From: Rickettsiales bacterium
GTDB lineage: Bacteria > Pseudomonadota > Alphaproteobacteria > Rickettsiales > SXRF01
DNA length: 64,000 nucleotides
Assembly: GCA_041396965.1 (NCBI GenBank)
Contig: JAWKXN010000001.1
Coordinates: 1,860,001-1,924,000 of the forward strand
Reading direction: 5' to 3'
The notes under the pieces: model-generated
Database searches by the model: none
Told to the model about the DNA's origin: nothing
The model's input: only the letters and a program-made list of their open reading frames with translations
Part shown: one piece after another, positions 56,701 to 64,000 of the stretch
Layout: each line of letters opens with the position of its first letter
Numbering within the stretch: position 1 is the first letter of the stretch
Program-made: the position numbers and the translations under genes

Positions 56701-59700
56701 GTATAACGCCGCTGATGACCGTTTTGTGGCGACCACTGACCAATCACTAACCCCGACTATGGAAGCGATTTTCACAGCGGCTCCGGCGGGTGACGCGACA
56801 AGCTGGCTTGCCGCGTGGAAGCCGATAATCAATGTATTCCTGCAAAGCTTTGATCGTGGGAGTGACGGGCTTAAGGTGAGTTATGGTTTTCTGTTCAGTC
56901 ATATCGTGGCGGCCTATGAGAATGTCGGGCTTTCGGCGACACTCACGCAAGCGGCGGATGCTTTTGACGTGCCGGTGGATTTAATCCGCGCCAATAGTGA
57001 TGACATAAACGGAGATGGCGAGGCTAACCTTATCTATCTTGGCGCGGGAGACCAGATAGCGCGCGGCGGACATGGACCGGATAATTATATTGTCGGCAGG
57101 AATTTCGGACATGACATAATAGATGACCTTGAGAACCCGTTAAATGGCAGCCCAGACTGGCTGCGTTTCGCTCATCTTAACTCTGATGAGGTGACTATGG
57201 AGCGCAGCGGGATTGACCTTATAATCAAGGTAAACGGCACTGCTGATGAGCTGAAAATAATCGGACAATTCGCTAGGCAGCTTTCCGGCTTTGGTATTGG
57301 TGGGCTGGACGCTGATCGTGGTGTACTAGAGATAATTTTCGCTAATGGTGAGGTTTGGGACAAAATTGACATAGCGAAAGCGGTAGAAAGACACACTGAT
57401 GGTGATGACCTAATTATCGGTACTGATACCATAGATTTTTTTGACGGCGGACTTGGCAATGACCGGCTTATTGGTGGCGCGGAAGGTGATATTTATCAGT
57501 TCGGGCTTGGTGATGGTCAGGACATAATAGAAGATAATATGAGCTATATAACTATGGATGCTCCTGATGTAGTTGTTTTTAAGGATGGCATAACTTTTGA
57601 TATGGTGTCATTTACCCGTGATGGTTACTCACAGGATCTGGTGGTCAAAATAAACGGAACTAATGATCAGATAACCATAAAAAACCAGTTTACTGGTACT
57701 TATACTGGTGTTTATGGTTTGCATTTCCTTACTCGTATAGAAAATTTTATATTTAGTGATGGCACTAACATATCGTGGGACGATGTTCAGGACATAATCC
57801 TAGAGTCCAACCAAACGGATGGTGATGACGAGATTTACGGCTTTACCCGTACGGATATAATTGATGGTGGTGCCGGTGATGATTTTATGTCCGGTGGTGA
57901 TGAAGGCGATCTGTACATAATGGGACTTGGTTATGGGAAGGATGTTATTGAGGACGGTAGAAGTAACGTATTAAGTGGTGATAATGATACTATACAATTC
58001 TTGGAAGGAGTTAATCCTAACGAGGTTATCATGTCACGACCAACAGTTGATGACCTAAAGCTTACCCTTATAGATGGAAGTAGTGTTCTGATAAAAGGAC
58101 ATTTCTACAATATAGACCAATTTACTTTCAGCCAAGATCGCATAGAATATTTTACCTTTGCTGATGGAACAGAGTGGGATTTTAACTTTATTAAGCAACG
58201 AATGCTAGAAATCAGCTCAACTGATGGTGACGATATTATTTATGGTTATTACTTTACTGATGATGTGATCAATGCCGGAGCTGGCAATGATATAGTAAAT
58301 TCTTTGAGCGGCAACTCCACCATTACCGGAGGTCTGGGTGATGATCTACTTACTGGAGGAGGAGCCGATACTTACATTTATAATCAAGGTGATGGTGTTG
58401 ATACCATAGATGAGGCAGTTTTTGCCGGAACTGACCAAATAATATTTAGCGGAGACGCACTTACTTCTACTAACGTCGTTCTTACTCGCTCCTCTGATTT
58501 TAACTCCGCAACGCTTACTTTTGGTGGAGTGGATGATACTATAATACTTCCTAATCAATTTTATAATTATAACGCGGGGATTGAATATATAGTATTTTCT
58601 GACGGAGTGACTTGGACTAAACGCGACCTGCAGGATAAATATCTATCAGATAACTCAACTGATGGTGATGATATTATAACAGGATTTGGTAGTAACATAA
58701 CTCATTATGAAAATGACATAATTACTGGTGGGCTTGGCAATGATCAGATGAATGGTCTAGTTGGTGACGATATTTATATCCATAATCAGGGCGATGGTGT
58801 TGATACAATAATTGAGGATCAGTATAGTGGGAACGATACGGTAAGATTAACCGGAGCGGCTCTTACCTCAACCAATGTGACAGTTACTCGCTCCGCAGAT
58901 TTTACCAGCGCTACGCTTAGCTTTGCCGGAGTATCTGATCAGATAATACTTAAAAATCAATTTGGCTCGCATGGTGCCGGTGTAGAGTATATAGAGTTTT
59001 CTGATGGCGTGACTTGGACAAAAGATGATTTACAAATAAAATATTTAAGTGACGCATCTACTGATGGAGATGACATTATAGTTGGTTTTGGCTCCGAGTT
59101 TAATCATAGAGTAGATGATATAATTACCGGTGGGCTTGGTAATGATGTGATGGATGGTCTTAATGGTGATGATACTTACATTTATAATCAAGGTGATGGT
59201 GTTGATGATATATATGAAGGTCTATTTAATGGATTAGACACATTAAAGTTATATGGTGATCTACTTACTATGGATAACGCTTTAATCACCTATTCAGAAA
59301 ATTATACTAAAGTGACATTAAGCTTTAATGGCATAGATGATAAAATAATCATGAGTGGAGAACAATATCCATGGCCAGGTCTAGAAAGAATAGAATTCTC
59401 TGATGGAAAAATATGGAACACACCGAACTTTTTTGGTGGTGCCGCTTATGTTGATAATCAAGAGACATTTAACGGTACCGTAAATAATGATGTATTTATG
59501 AGCTTTGGAGCAAATGATACATTATATGGCAATGCTGGTGATGATTATTTTGAGGGTGGAGCTGGCGCGGATACGATAGATGGTGGAACTGGTGTGGATA
59601 CTGTATCTTATTTTGGCTCTATTTCTGGAGTTGCCGTTAATCTTAGCACCAATGTCAATAGTGGTGGCGATGCGCAGGGTGACTTGCTCTATAATATTGA

Positions 59701-61372
59701 AAATATTATAGGTTCTAGTTTTGCTGACAATCTATCTGGTAATCCTAGTAATAATGTTATTCATGGTGGTCTAGGTAACGATACTCTATCTGGGGCAGTT
59801 GGCAACGACACTCTATTTGGCGATGGTGGCAATGACGTTCTTGATGGCGGTGCTGGTGGTGATTACATGGATGGTGGTGCTGGTGTTGACACTGTGTCTT
59901 ATGCTTCGTCTGCGGTTGTTGTTGATATAGATCTTAGCCGTACCGGTCTGCAGGGCTGGGGAGCATCTGGTGATACGATAGTTAACGTGGAGAATATTAT
60001 CGGCTCTGACTTTAGTGATCGCCTAGCAACTTCGGTGGTTGGTGGCACTATTCATGGCGGTTTGGGTAATGACATTATCAATGGTAGAGACGGTAGTGAT
60101 ACTCTTTACGGCGAGGATGGCAATGATACTATCTATGCTGGTGGTGGTGATGACATTATTGATGGCGGCGCTGGCGATGACACCATCTATAGTAATGGCG
60201 GCACTAACCTACTGATTGGTGGTGCTGGCGCGGATTACATGAATGGTTTTGGTGGAACCGCGATTGCTAGTTACGCTGATTCAATAGCAGCAGTAAATAT
60301 TATTCTCTCCACTAATGTAAATACCGGTGGTGACGCACAGGGTGATAGCCTTGTTGGCGTACCGAACATTATCGGATCAGACTTTGATGACACTATTATC
60401 GGTGATGGCTTTGCTAACAGCCTGTATGGTGGCTTGGGAGATGACTTGCTTGCCGGTAGAGGCTTTGGTGGCAACCATATGGATGGTGGTGATGGTGTTG
60501 ACACTGTATCTTACGCTGAATCATCACAAGTGGTAAGCATCAATCTTGATAGCACTGGCTCACAAGGCTGGGGAGCGTCTGGTGATACTCTGGTCAGTAT
60601 AGAAAATCTTATCGGCTCAGCTTATAATGATACTCTCGCCGCAAAAAGCAGTGGTAGTGTCATCCATGCTGGCAGCGGTAACGACACCATCAATGGTAGA
60701 GCTGGCAGTGATACTATTTATGGCGAGAATGGTAATGATACTATCTACGCGGGAGCTGGCAATGATACTGTCTATGGTGGTGCTGGCGATGACCTTATTT
60801 ACAGTCAAGCTGGAGATAATCTGATAGTTGGTGGCGCGGGAGCTGATACCATTAACGGTTTTACTGGAATATCCACCGTATCTTACGCTGATTCATCTGC
60901 GGCGGTAAACATCAATCTTGCCACTAACGCCAACACAGGTGGCGACGCGCAGGGTGACGTTCTGCAAGGTGTAACTAACATCATCGGCTCTGACTTCGCC
61001 GATAACCTCACCGGTGATTATAAAAATAATACTATAACCGGTGGCAGCGGTGTTGACACCATAACCGGTGGTAGTGGCTTTGATATATTCAAATATCTGG
61101 CAGATACCGATTCCGGCACTGGCGCGGGCAATCGTGATATAATCACTGACTTCAGCCACGCGCAAGGCGATAAGATTGACCTGTCAGCCTTCGCCGGTGA
61201 CTTCATATTCATGGGAACAAATAACTTCTCCGCCACGGCAAATGAGGTTAATTACTCACAATCCGGTGGTAACACAATAATCGCCGTAGACTCCGACGCT
61301 AACGGACTCACCGACTTCGAGATACAACTCGCAGGGTTGCATGCGATGGTGGCTGGCGATTTCTTATTGTAG
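53732..61372 (+). CDS. Full-length RTX toxin with pore-like N-domain and type I secretion signal
   Basis: 2546 residues. 1-335: variable domain with hydrophobic hairpin (TAIAGAIFLITGTSVGIAGV) and FINGVKEVITVNNIYEGNTS. 345-390: RTX. 426-816: conserved core (DPLILDMDGDGVELNARLGV, GWARGDDAFLVRDLNANGII). 816-1090: region absent from all truncated units. 1090-1900: repeated modules of about 110-150 residues (STDGDDIITGF, GDGVDTI, VEYIEFSDGVTWTKDDLQ), HCBP-related type. 1900-2430: dense RTX. 2430-2546: serralysin-like C-terminal export domain (DIITDFSHAQGDKIDLSAFA...LAGLHAMVAGDFLL). It is the only gene of the array with that domain. No ABC/MFP exporter genes are in the window. Confidence 0.9.
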   Translation: MSNIFGYYKAENMPRVTSSGTISGLNAYIAALETGLIEVLEYNKTLPGIALRFALIGDGITGASSQTLNIIYNDDETFSIDGYLNNAKFALTQTAASTAIAGAIFLITGTSVGIAGVIGISAATSLVFSVIDGVTDSFYGMGRPVNVKFYDQSGEHVSGFLYPDGLDGSANQKTTAVRNLIFAAGSEIANGGTIEIETSYFDTLLDSSYTLYDGSFTNFIVGASAATSVTDFLTTGDGKNLEAHAFAPNNPSTAKEYYFFEDNEVALDIPVFINGVKEVITVNNIYEGNTSNAPDSIYIGDGTGKNLIINTGFSPTLVGNENDDLILGGGDAEVLNGKEGDDILIAGGGNDFLIGGEGNDYIDGGDGTDTLQYLHSNSFFNRTINIKEGVGHVPSSLFRFSETDSILNVEEIDFADSADNINITLLANTAVQKIHAGDGDDEVSVVGSLVGTFPRIFLENGDDTLLAAPRGSIVYGGSGADKFELGSDYLIADADTSDTITYGGRTIHGGINFNTQESPWAKGLYGVRYGRNDADELVIVTPDGRQTFVANFNFDLAGERTAGLLVGEGSLEFYRLLESPKGFNLYGTFEAIFGYYMKAIFGITFFPGIDPLILDMDGDGVELNARLGVSPFYDIDADGFAEQTGWARGDDAFLVRDLNANGIIDDVSEMFGDVTTTGFDALRVLDSNNDGVIDAADNEFSTLLLWQDVNENMLTDAGELTSLNAAGITSIDLSSTPSGELVAGNYVDSVGSFTLSDGSTREIADVTFRANQRDTIWLGDDTIDAVAATLPELKGFGTLTDLRIAMTDSASLKGAVQTALTQLGTIDLGAMISAITPVLNEWRDAVPAPADVPGMVARSDVPILAINDINGAQVIDFAYQVSDEQGSYWKLASGEAVKDSGGVVIDRPQVADVMAQTPTSGTWQTFSGEHIQFLERYLSVELPLGVDNLAGSTAIAAAGDMLNDMWDMLGGIAVRLAAQGPLASYFAGVEYNAADDRFVATTDQSLTPTMEAIFTAAPAGDATSWLAAWKPIINVFLQSFDRGSDGLKVSYGFLFSHIVAAYENVGLSATLTQAADAFDVPVDLIRANSDDINGDGEANLIYLGAGDQIARGGHGPDNYIVGRNFGHDIIDDLENPLNGSPDWLRFAHLNSDEVTMERSGIDLIIKVNGTADELKIIGQFARQLSGFGIGGLDADRGVLEIIFANGEVWDKIDIAKAVERHTDGDDLIIGTDTIDFFDGGLGNDRLIGGAEGDIYQFGLGDGQDIIEDNMSYITMDAPDVVVFKDGITFDMVSFTRDGYSQDLVVKINGTNDQITIKNQFTGTYTGVYGLHFLTRIENFIFSDGTNISWDDVQDIILESNQTDGDDEIYGFTRTDIIDGGAGDDFMSGGDEGDLYIMGLGYGKDVIEDGRSNVLSGDNDTIQFLEGVNPNEVIMSRPTVDDLKLTLIDGSSVLIKGHFYNIDQFTFSQDRIEYFTFADGTEWDFNFIKQRMLEISSTDGDDIIYGYYFTDDVINAGAGNDIVNSLSGNSTITGGLGDDLLTGGGADTYIYNQGDGVDTIDEAVFAGTDQIIFSGDALTSTNVVLTRSSDFNSATLTFGGVDDTIILPNQFYNYNAGIEYIVFSDGVTWTKRDLQDKYLSDNSTDGDDIITGFGSNITHYENDIITGGLGNDQMNGLVGDDIYIHNQGDGVDTIIEDQYSGNDTVRLTGAALTSTNVTVTRSADFTSATLSFAGVSDQIILKNQFGSHGAGVEYIEFSDGVTWTKDDLQIKYLSDASTDGDDIIVGFGSEFNHRVDDIITGGLGNDVMDGLNGDDTYIYNQGDGVDDIYEGLFNGLDTLKLYGDLLTMDNALITYSENYTKVTLSFNGIDDKIIMSGEQYPWPGLERIEFSDGKIWNTPNFFGGAAYVDNQETFNGTVNNDVFMSFGANDTLYGNAGDDYFEGGAGADTIDGGTGVDTVSYFGSISGVAVNLSTNVNSGGDAQGDLLYNIENIIGSSFADNLSGNPSNNVIHGGLGNDTLSGAVGNDTLFGDGGNDVLDGGAGGDYMDGGAGVDTVSYASSAVVVDIDLSRTGLQGWGASGDTIVNVENIIGSDFSDRLATSVVGGTIHGGLGNDIINGRDGSDTLYGEDGNDTIYAGGGDDIIDGGAGDDTIYSNGGTNLLIGGAGADYMNGFGGTAIASYADSIAAVNIILSTNVNTGGDAQGDSLVGVPNIIGSDFDDTIIGDGFANSLYGGLGDDLLAGRGFGGNHMDGGDGVDTVSYAESSQVVSINLDSTGSQGWGASGDTLVSIENLIGSAYNDTLAAKSSGSVIHAGSGNDTINGRAGSDTIYGENGNDTIYAGAGNDTVYGGAGDDLIYSQAGDNLIVGGAGADTINGFTGISTVSYADSSAAVNINLATNANTGGDAQGDVLQGVTNIIGSDFADNLTGDYKNNTITGGSGVDTITGGSGFDIFKYLADTDSGTGAGNRDIITDFSHAQGDKIDLSAFAGDFIFMGTNNFSATANEVNYSQSGGNTIIAVDSDANGLTDFEIQLAGLHAMVAGDFLL

Positions 61373-61414
61373 GAGGGGCAGAAAGGGAGAATTGCGGTGG
61401 AGACAAGTTGTATC

Positions 61415-61431
61415 AGATTAGGGTGTCCAGC
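61415..61431 (+). repeat. Direct repeat after the array, copy 1
   Basis: AGATTAGGGTGTCCAGC, preceded by TATC. The second copy is at 61740-61756, also preceded by TATCAGATT. The 308 bases between hold no convincing gene. It could mark the end of the island or a small excised element. Confidence 0.6.
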
Positions 61432-61493
61432 GACTCATATAAAACTTACTACAAAACTACGAAAATATACTAAGTCGCTGTCGAACGCAAAAG

Positions 61494-61516
61494 AGGTGTG
61501 TCTTGAGACACACCCC
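61494..61516 (+). terminator. Perfect hairpin downstream of the RTX gene
   Basis: GGTGTGTCT (61495-61503) pairs perfectly with AGACACACC (61506-61514) across two bases, flanked by AAAAGA and CCTTTA. It lies about 120 bases past the stop of the 2546-residue gene. A short T-run makes it a plausible intrinsic terminator. Confidence 0.55.
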
Positions 61517-61739
61517 TTTATGGCTTGTGAGAATATTTTTTATAAAAGTTTTTCAGATAATTTATAGCGACAGTGCGAACCTGTTTGCCTTCTCCTCCCG
61601 ATACAAACATTTTTTCAAACGGAATATTTTTTAGTCGCCTGAATATTAAAAAAGTTGTGTTTTGAGATAGTGCTACGCTTGTGTGTTTATAGGAGTTATC
61701 ATAAGAAAAAAGCGGTAATTTGTGCAAAGTATATCAGAT

Positions 61740-61756
61740 TAGATTAGGGTGTCCAG
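61740..61756 (+). repeat. Direct repeat after the array, copy 2
   Basis: Same 17 bases as 61415-61431. It lies 31 bases from the 3' end of the carbonic anhydrase gene, the first backbone gene on this side. Confidence 0.6.
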
Positions 61757-61786
61757 CAGCAACTCAAAAACCGACACGAAACGAAG

Positions 61787-62407
61787 CTACTTCAGAAAAT
61801 CCACTTCACCTGTTTTTATATCCAGAAGAGCGCCAGATATTTTTAGTTTTTTCTTCTCTATCAATCCCTCCATAATTCTACTGGAATGCGCGAGATGGTC
61901 AACCGAAGCACGCACATTAGCTATCGCCGCCTGCTTTGATTTTTCTTCCGGTGACAAATCAGCAAGACGTGATATAGCGAATATATGTGGTCTTATTCGG
62001 CTTACAATATCATGTATATTCTCTGATTCTATCGCCTGTGGGTCTTCTATATGGTCAAGAGTAGCGCCAATAGCCCCGCACAACGTATGTCCCATCACCA
62101 AAACTGTGTTTGTGCCAAAGGCACTGGCGGCGAATTCCACACTCCCAACCAATGAGGGAGCCACTATATTCCCAGCCACCCTGATTACAAATAAATCACC
62201 AACATCTTGATCAAAAATCATTTCAACCGGCGCTCTTGAATCAGAACAACAAAGTACTATAGCTTTTGGAAACTGTTTCTTATCGGCGAAATCTTTCAAC
62301 TTTTTTATTGACGATTTAGACAACTGTATAGACTTGCCTTTTACAAACCTACTATTACCATCTTTTAACTCTTGTAATATCTGTTTAGGCGTTTTTTTAC
62401 TCTTCAT
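61787..62407 (-). CDS. can: Beta-class carbonic anhydrase
   Basis: 206 residues. The zinc site is formed by the second Cys of CCSDSRAP, His and Cys in GHTLCGAI, with the Asp-Arg dyad in SDSR. IFDQDVGDLFVIRVAGNIV is the family core. It interconverts CO2 and bicarbonate in the cytosol. It lies 22 bases after lolD in the same direction, so it may be read from the lol operon. Confidence 0.95.
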   Translation of the reverse strand: MKSKKTPKQILQELKDGNSRFVKGKSIQLSKSSIKKLKDFADKKQFPKAIVLCCSDSRAPVEMIFDQDVGDLFVIRVAGNIVAPSLVGSVEFAASAFGTNTVLVMGHTLCGAIGATLDHIEDPQAIESENIHDIVSRIRPHIFAISRLADLSPEEKSKQAAIANVRASVDHLAHSSRIMEGLIEKKKLKISGALLDIKTGEVDFLK

Positions 62408-62429
62408 ATTACTTCCTTAAAAATAAATT

Positions 62430-63128
62430 TTAATGACCATAATTCATAATATCACCATTTATCACACCATCAACTATGGTTATACTTCTTTGTGCTTTTT
62501 CAGCGAAATCTTGATCGTGAGTTACCACTATAATTGTACGATTATGTTGTTCTGATAGTCTTTTAAGGATATTCTGAACATTCTTGCTGGAAGAAGTATC
62601 AAGATTTCCAGTCGGCTCATCAGCAAGAATTATTTGAGGATCATTGGCAAGAGCGCGCGCTATAGCGACACGCTGACTTTGCCCGCCTGATAATTGTCTT
62701 GGTAGTTTATTTATCTGATCTTTAAGCCCTAAATCCTCCAACAACTCACTTGCTCTATTTTTTATTTTTCTCTCACTCAGTTTGGAAAGTCTCCTCATTG
62801 GCAACATCACATTTTCCAAAGCGGAAAATTCCGGAAGAAGAAAATGGAATTGGAAAACGAACCCCATATCTTTAAGACGTATCCTAGCGAGCTTTCTCTC
62901 ACTATGAGTAGATACATCTTCCCCATCCACCCATATTTTACCCTGCGTAGGTTTATCTAGCAAACCAAGCAAATATAGAAATGATGATTTACCAGAACCT
63001 GAAGGTCCGGTAATCGCCACAAATTCACCACGCTTAATTTCTACATTGGCGTTATTTACCAATGTAACCTGTAACTCAGATTGTAATTTTCTAGTCAGAT
63101 TTTCTGTCTTTATAATAATATCAGACAT
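62430..63128 (-). CDS. lolD: Lipoprotein-releasing ABC transporter ATPase LolD
   Basis: 232 residues. Walker [10 protein letters not shown] near 39, Q-loop FQFHFLLPEFSALENV, signature LSGGQSQRVAIARAL, Walker B IILADEPTGNLD. It energises release of lipoproteins from the inner membrane to LolA. It begins directly at the end of the permease gene (stop at 63129), the normal lolC/E-lolD order. Confidence 0.94.
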   Translation of the reverse strand: MSDIIIKTENLTRKLQSELQVTLVNNANVEIKRGEFVAITGPSGSGKSSFLYLLGLLDKPTQGKIWVDGEDVSTHSERKLARIRLKDMGFVFQFHFLLPEFSALENVMLPMRRLSKLSERKIKNRASELLEDLGLKDQINKLPRQLSGGQSQRVAIARALANDPQIILADEPTGNLDTSSSKNVQNILKRLSEQHNRTIIVVTHDQDFAEKAQRSITIVDGVINGDIMNYGH

Positions 63129-64000
63129 CTAACTACCTCTTAAGATGTCAACAGGCTTCACGTCAGCGGCCTTTCTAGCTGGCAGTAAAGACGCGAGCAT
63201 AGAGGCAACCATAGCAAAACCATATGCTATTAAAAACTGAGAAACACTCCAATCAACAGGTATATTTATTTCCTCTGAGGCACCGGGTGGTCTTAAGCGA
63301 ATAGTGGAAAGAAGCTTTATCATAATACTTCCTAAAGGTATGCCAAGCGCACAGCCGACAGTTCCTAATATCACACCTTGCGTAAGGAATATTTTTTTAA
63401 TATCTGAGGCGTAAAACCCCATAGATTTAAGGATAGATATATCTTTTCTCTTTTCCATTATTATGGTGGAAATAACATTATATATGCCAAGAGCGGCGAC
63501 AAAAAGCAGTGTGCTTACCACACTGTACATGATCACGTTTCTTACAACCAAGCTGCTTAATATATCCTGCGATGTTTCCTGCCAAGAAACAGATTTATAA
63601 CCAACTATATTCTCAATATTTTCCGCTATCTCTCTTGCTGCGTAAGGATCTTTTACTTTTATTATAATATTATTTATCCGATTAGGACGATCCAGTAAGG
63701 TCTGCGCTTTTTTTAACTGAATGAAAGCCTGCCTTTCATCATAGCTTGAGCGACCAACATGAAAAAGCCCTACTATTTTGAAAATTCTTACCTGTCCGGT
63801 ATTTGAGGTAAGGGTTATATTATTTCCCATCTCAAGAGCTAATTTCTTAGCCAGAGCCCTACCCATTATTATACCGTTAGAATTAGTATCAAGATTTTCA
63901 ATATTGCCAGCAATCATATATTTTTTTATCGTGGTAACTTCTAAAATATCTGATGGTATCATACCATTTACGGTAATCGCGTAATTCTTACCGGCACTAC
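63129..64000 (-). CDS. Lipoprotein-releasing permease LolC/LolE family, 5' end outside window
   Basis: The C-terminal 290 residues are visible; the frame stays open to base 64000 (SAGKNYAITVNGMIPSDILE upstream of the first in-window ATG), so the start is beyond the window. The periplasmic domain is followed by three FtsX-type membrane segments (VSTLLFVAALGIYNVISTII; FLTQGVILGTVGCALGIPLG; FLIAYGFAMVASMLASLLPA), ending ADVKPVDILRGS. Alphaproteobacteria usually have a single LolC/E gene; which name applies cannot be decided here. Confidence 0.9.
   Translation of the reverse strand, partial: SAGKNYAITVNGMIPSDILEVTTIKKYMIAGNIENLDTNSNGIIMGRALAKKLALEMGNNITLTSNTGQVRIFKIVGLFHVGRSSYDERQAFIQLKKAQTLLDRPNRINNIIIKVKDPYAAREIAENIENIVGYKSVSWQETSQDILSSLVVRNVIMYSVVSTLLFVAALGIYNVISTIIMEKRKDISILKSMGFYASDIKKIFLTQGVILGTVGCALGIPLGSIMIKLLSTIRLRPPGASEEINIPVDWSVSQFLIAYGFAMVASMLASLLPARKAADVKPVDILRGS

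Noticed and set aside
59450..61020. CRISPR-like tandem repetition
   Set aside because: The repeats are degenerate 27-base multiples encoding GGxGxDx RTX nonapeptides in one open frame, not identical repeats with spacers.
36466..61372. Simple tandem duplication of one RTX adhesin gene
   Set aside because: The N-terminal domains are unrelated between most units and each has its own coupled small gene, which duplication alone does not give.
61518..61727. Minus-strand ORF of 69 residues between the direct repeats
   Set aside because: No clear ribosome site and no recognised domain; it lies under a hairpin region. It could be a transposon remnant but cannot be supported.

Overview
The window looks like an AT-rich alphaproteobacterial chromosome. 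A CckA-type hybrid kinase sits directly after fliR-flhB, a tkt...gap-pgk glycolytic operon has a divergent DUF4164-like coiled-coil gene, and uvrA, eno, recO, parC, carbonic anhydrase and lolDE-type genes fill the backbone. Two accessory blocks lie next to tRNA genes. The genus cannot be fixed from the sequence alone.

Layout. 1-5426 (minus strand): transketolase, a small membrane protein, an MntA/HepT toxin-antitoxin pair whose HepT frame is cut by an in-frame amber codon, gap, pgk, and the start of an unrecognised gene. 5475-5822: coiled-coil gene. 5930-6005: tRNA-Ala(UGC), target of an integrative element. About 6000-15770, possibly to 17241: tyrosine integrase, AlpA-like HTH, a primase-helicase gene broken by about seven single-base contractions, a DUF5681 gene, a structured non-coding block, and a type I CBASS operon (patatin phospholipase plus CD-NTase). 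The CBASS operon is divergent from a CapH/CapP-type repressor-peptidase pair with visible operators. A TIR-domain gene and a 55-residue ORF follow. 17243-33535: backbone (membrane protein, PhnA-like, PAS protein, fliR, flhB, cckA split in two ORFs, uvrA, an over-long enolase, an AbrB/RelE-like TA pair, recO, parC). 33609-33685: tRNA-Arg(CCG).

34134-61372 is the most interesting part. A minimal tyrosine recombinase, a papain-like cysteine protease and two small genes precede a 25-kb array of RTX proteins. Each unit is a small, usually membrane-anchored or exported gene (proposed immunity) translationally coupled to a larger gene. The larger gene starts with a variable N-terminal domain (class 3 lipase twice, putative lysozyme-like, HExxH metallopeptidase, hydrophobic pore-like twice, one unknown) and in most units continues into calcium-binding RTX repeats and a highly conserved core. 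Only the last gene (2546 aa) keeps the full C-terminus with a type I secretion signal. The others are cut at different points inside the same core and end in the same short tail (DISVNTAIAS-like). The DNA of that tail forms a box of about 85 bp that reappears at the unit junctions. Related toxins are paired with related small genes. I read this as a polymorphic toxin locus with N-terminal variable domains: one full-length expressed gene plus a bank of displaced toxin/immunity cassettes.

61787-64000 (minus strand) returns to backbone: beta-carbonic anhydrase, lolD and a lolC/E-type permease running off the window.
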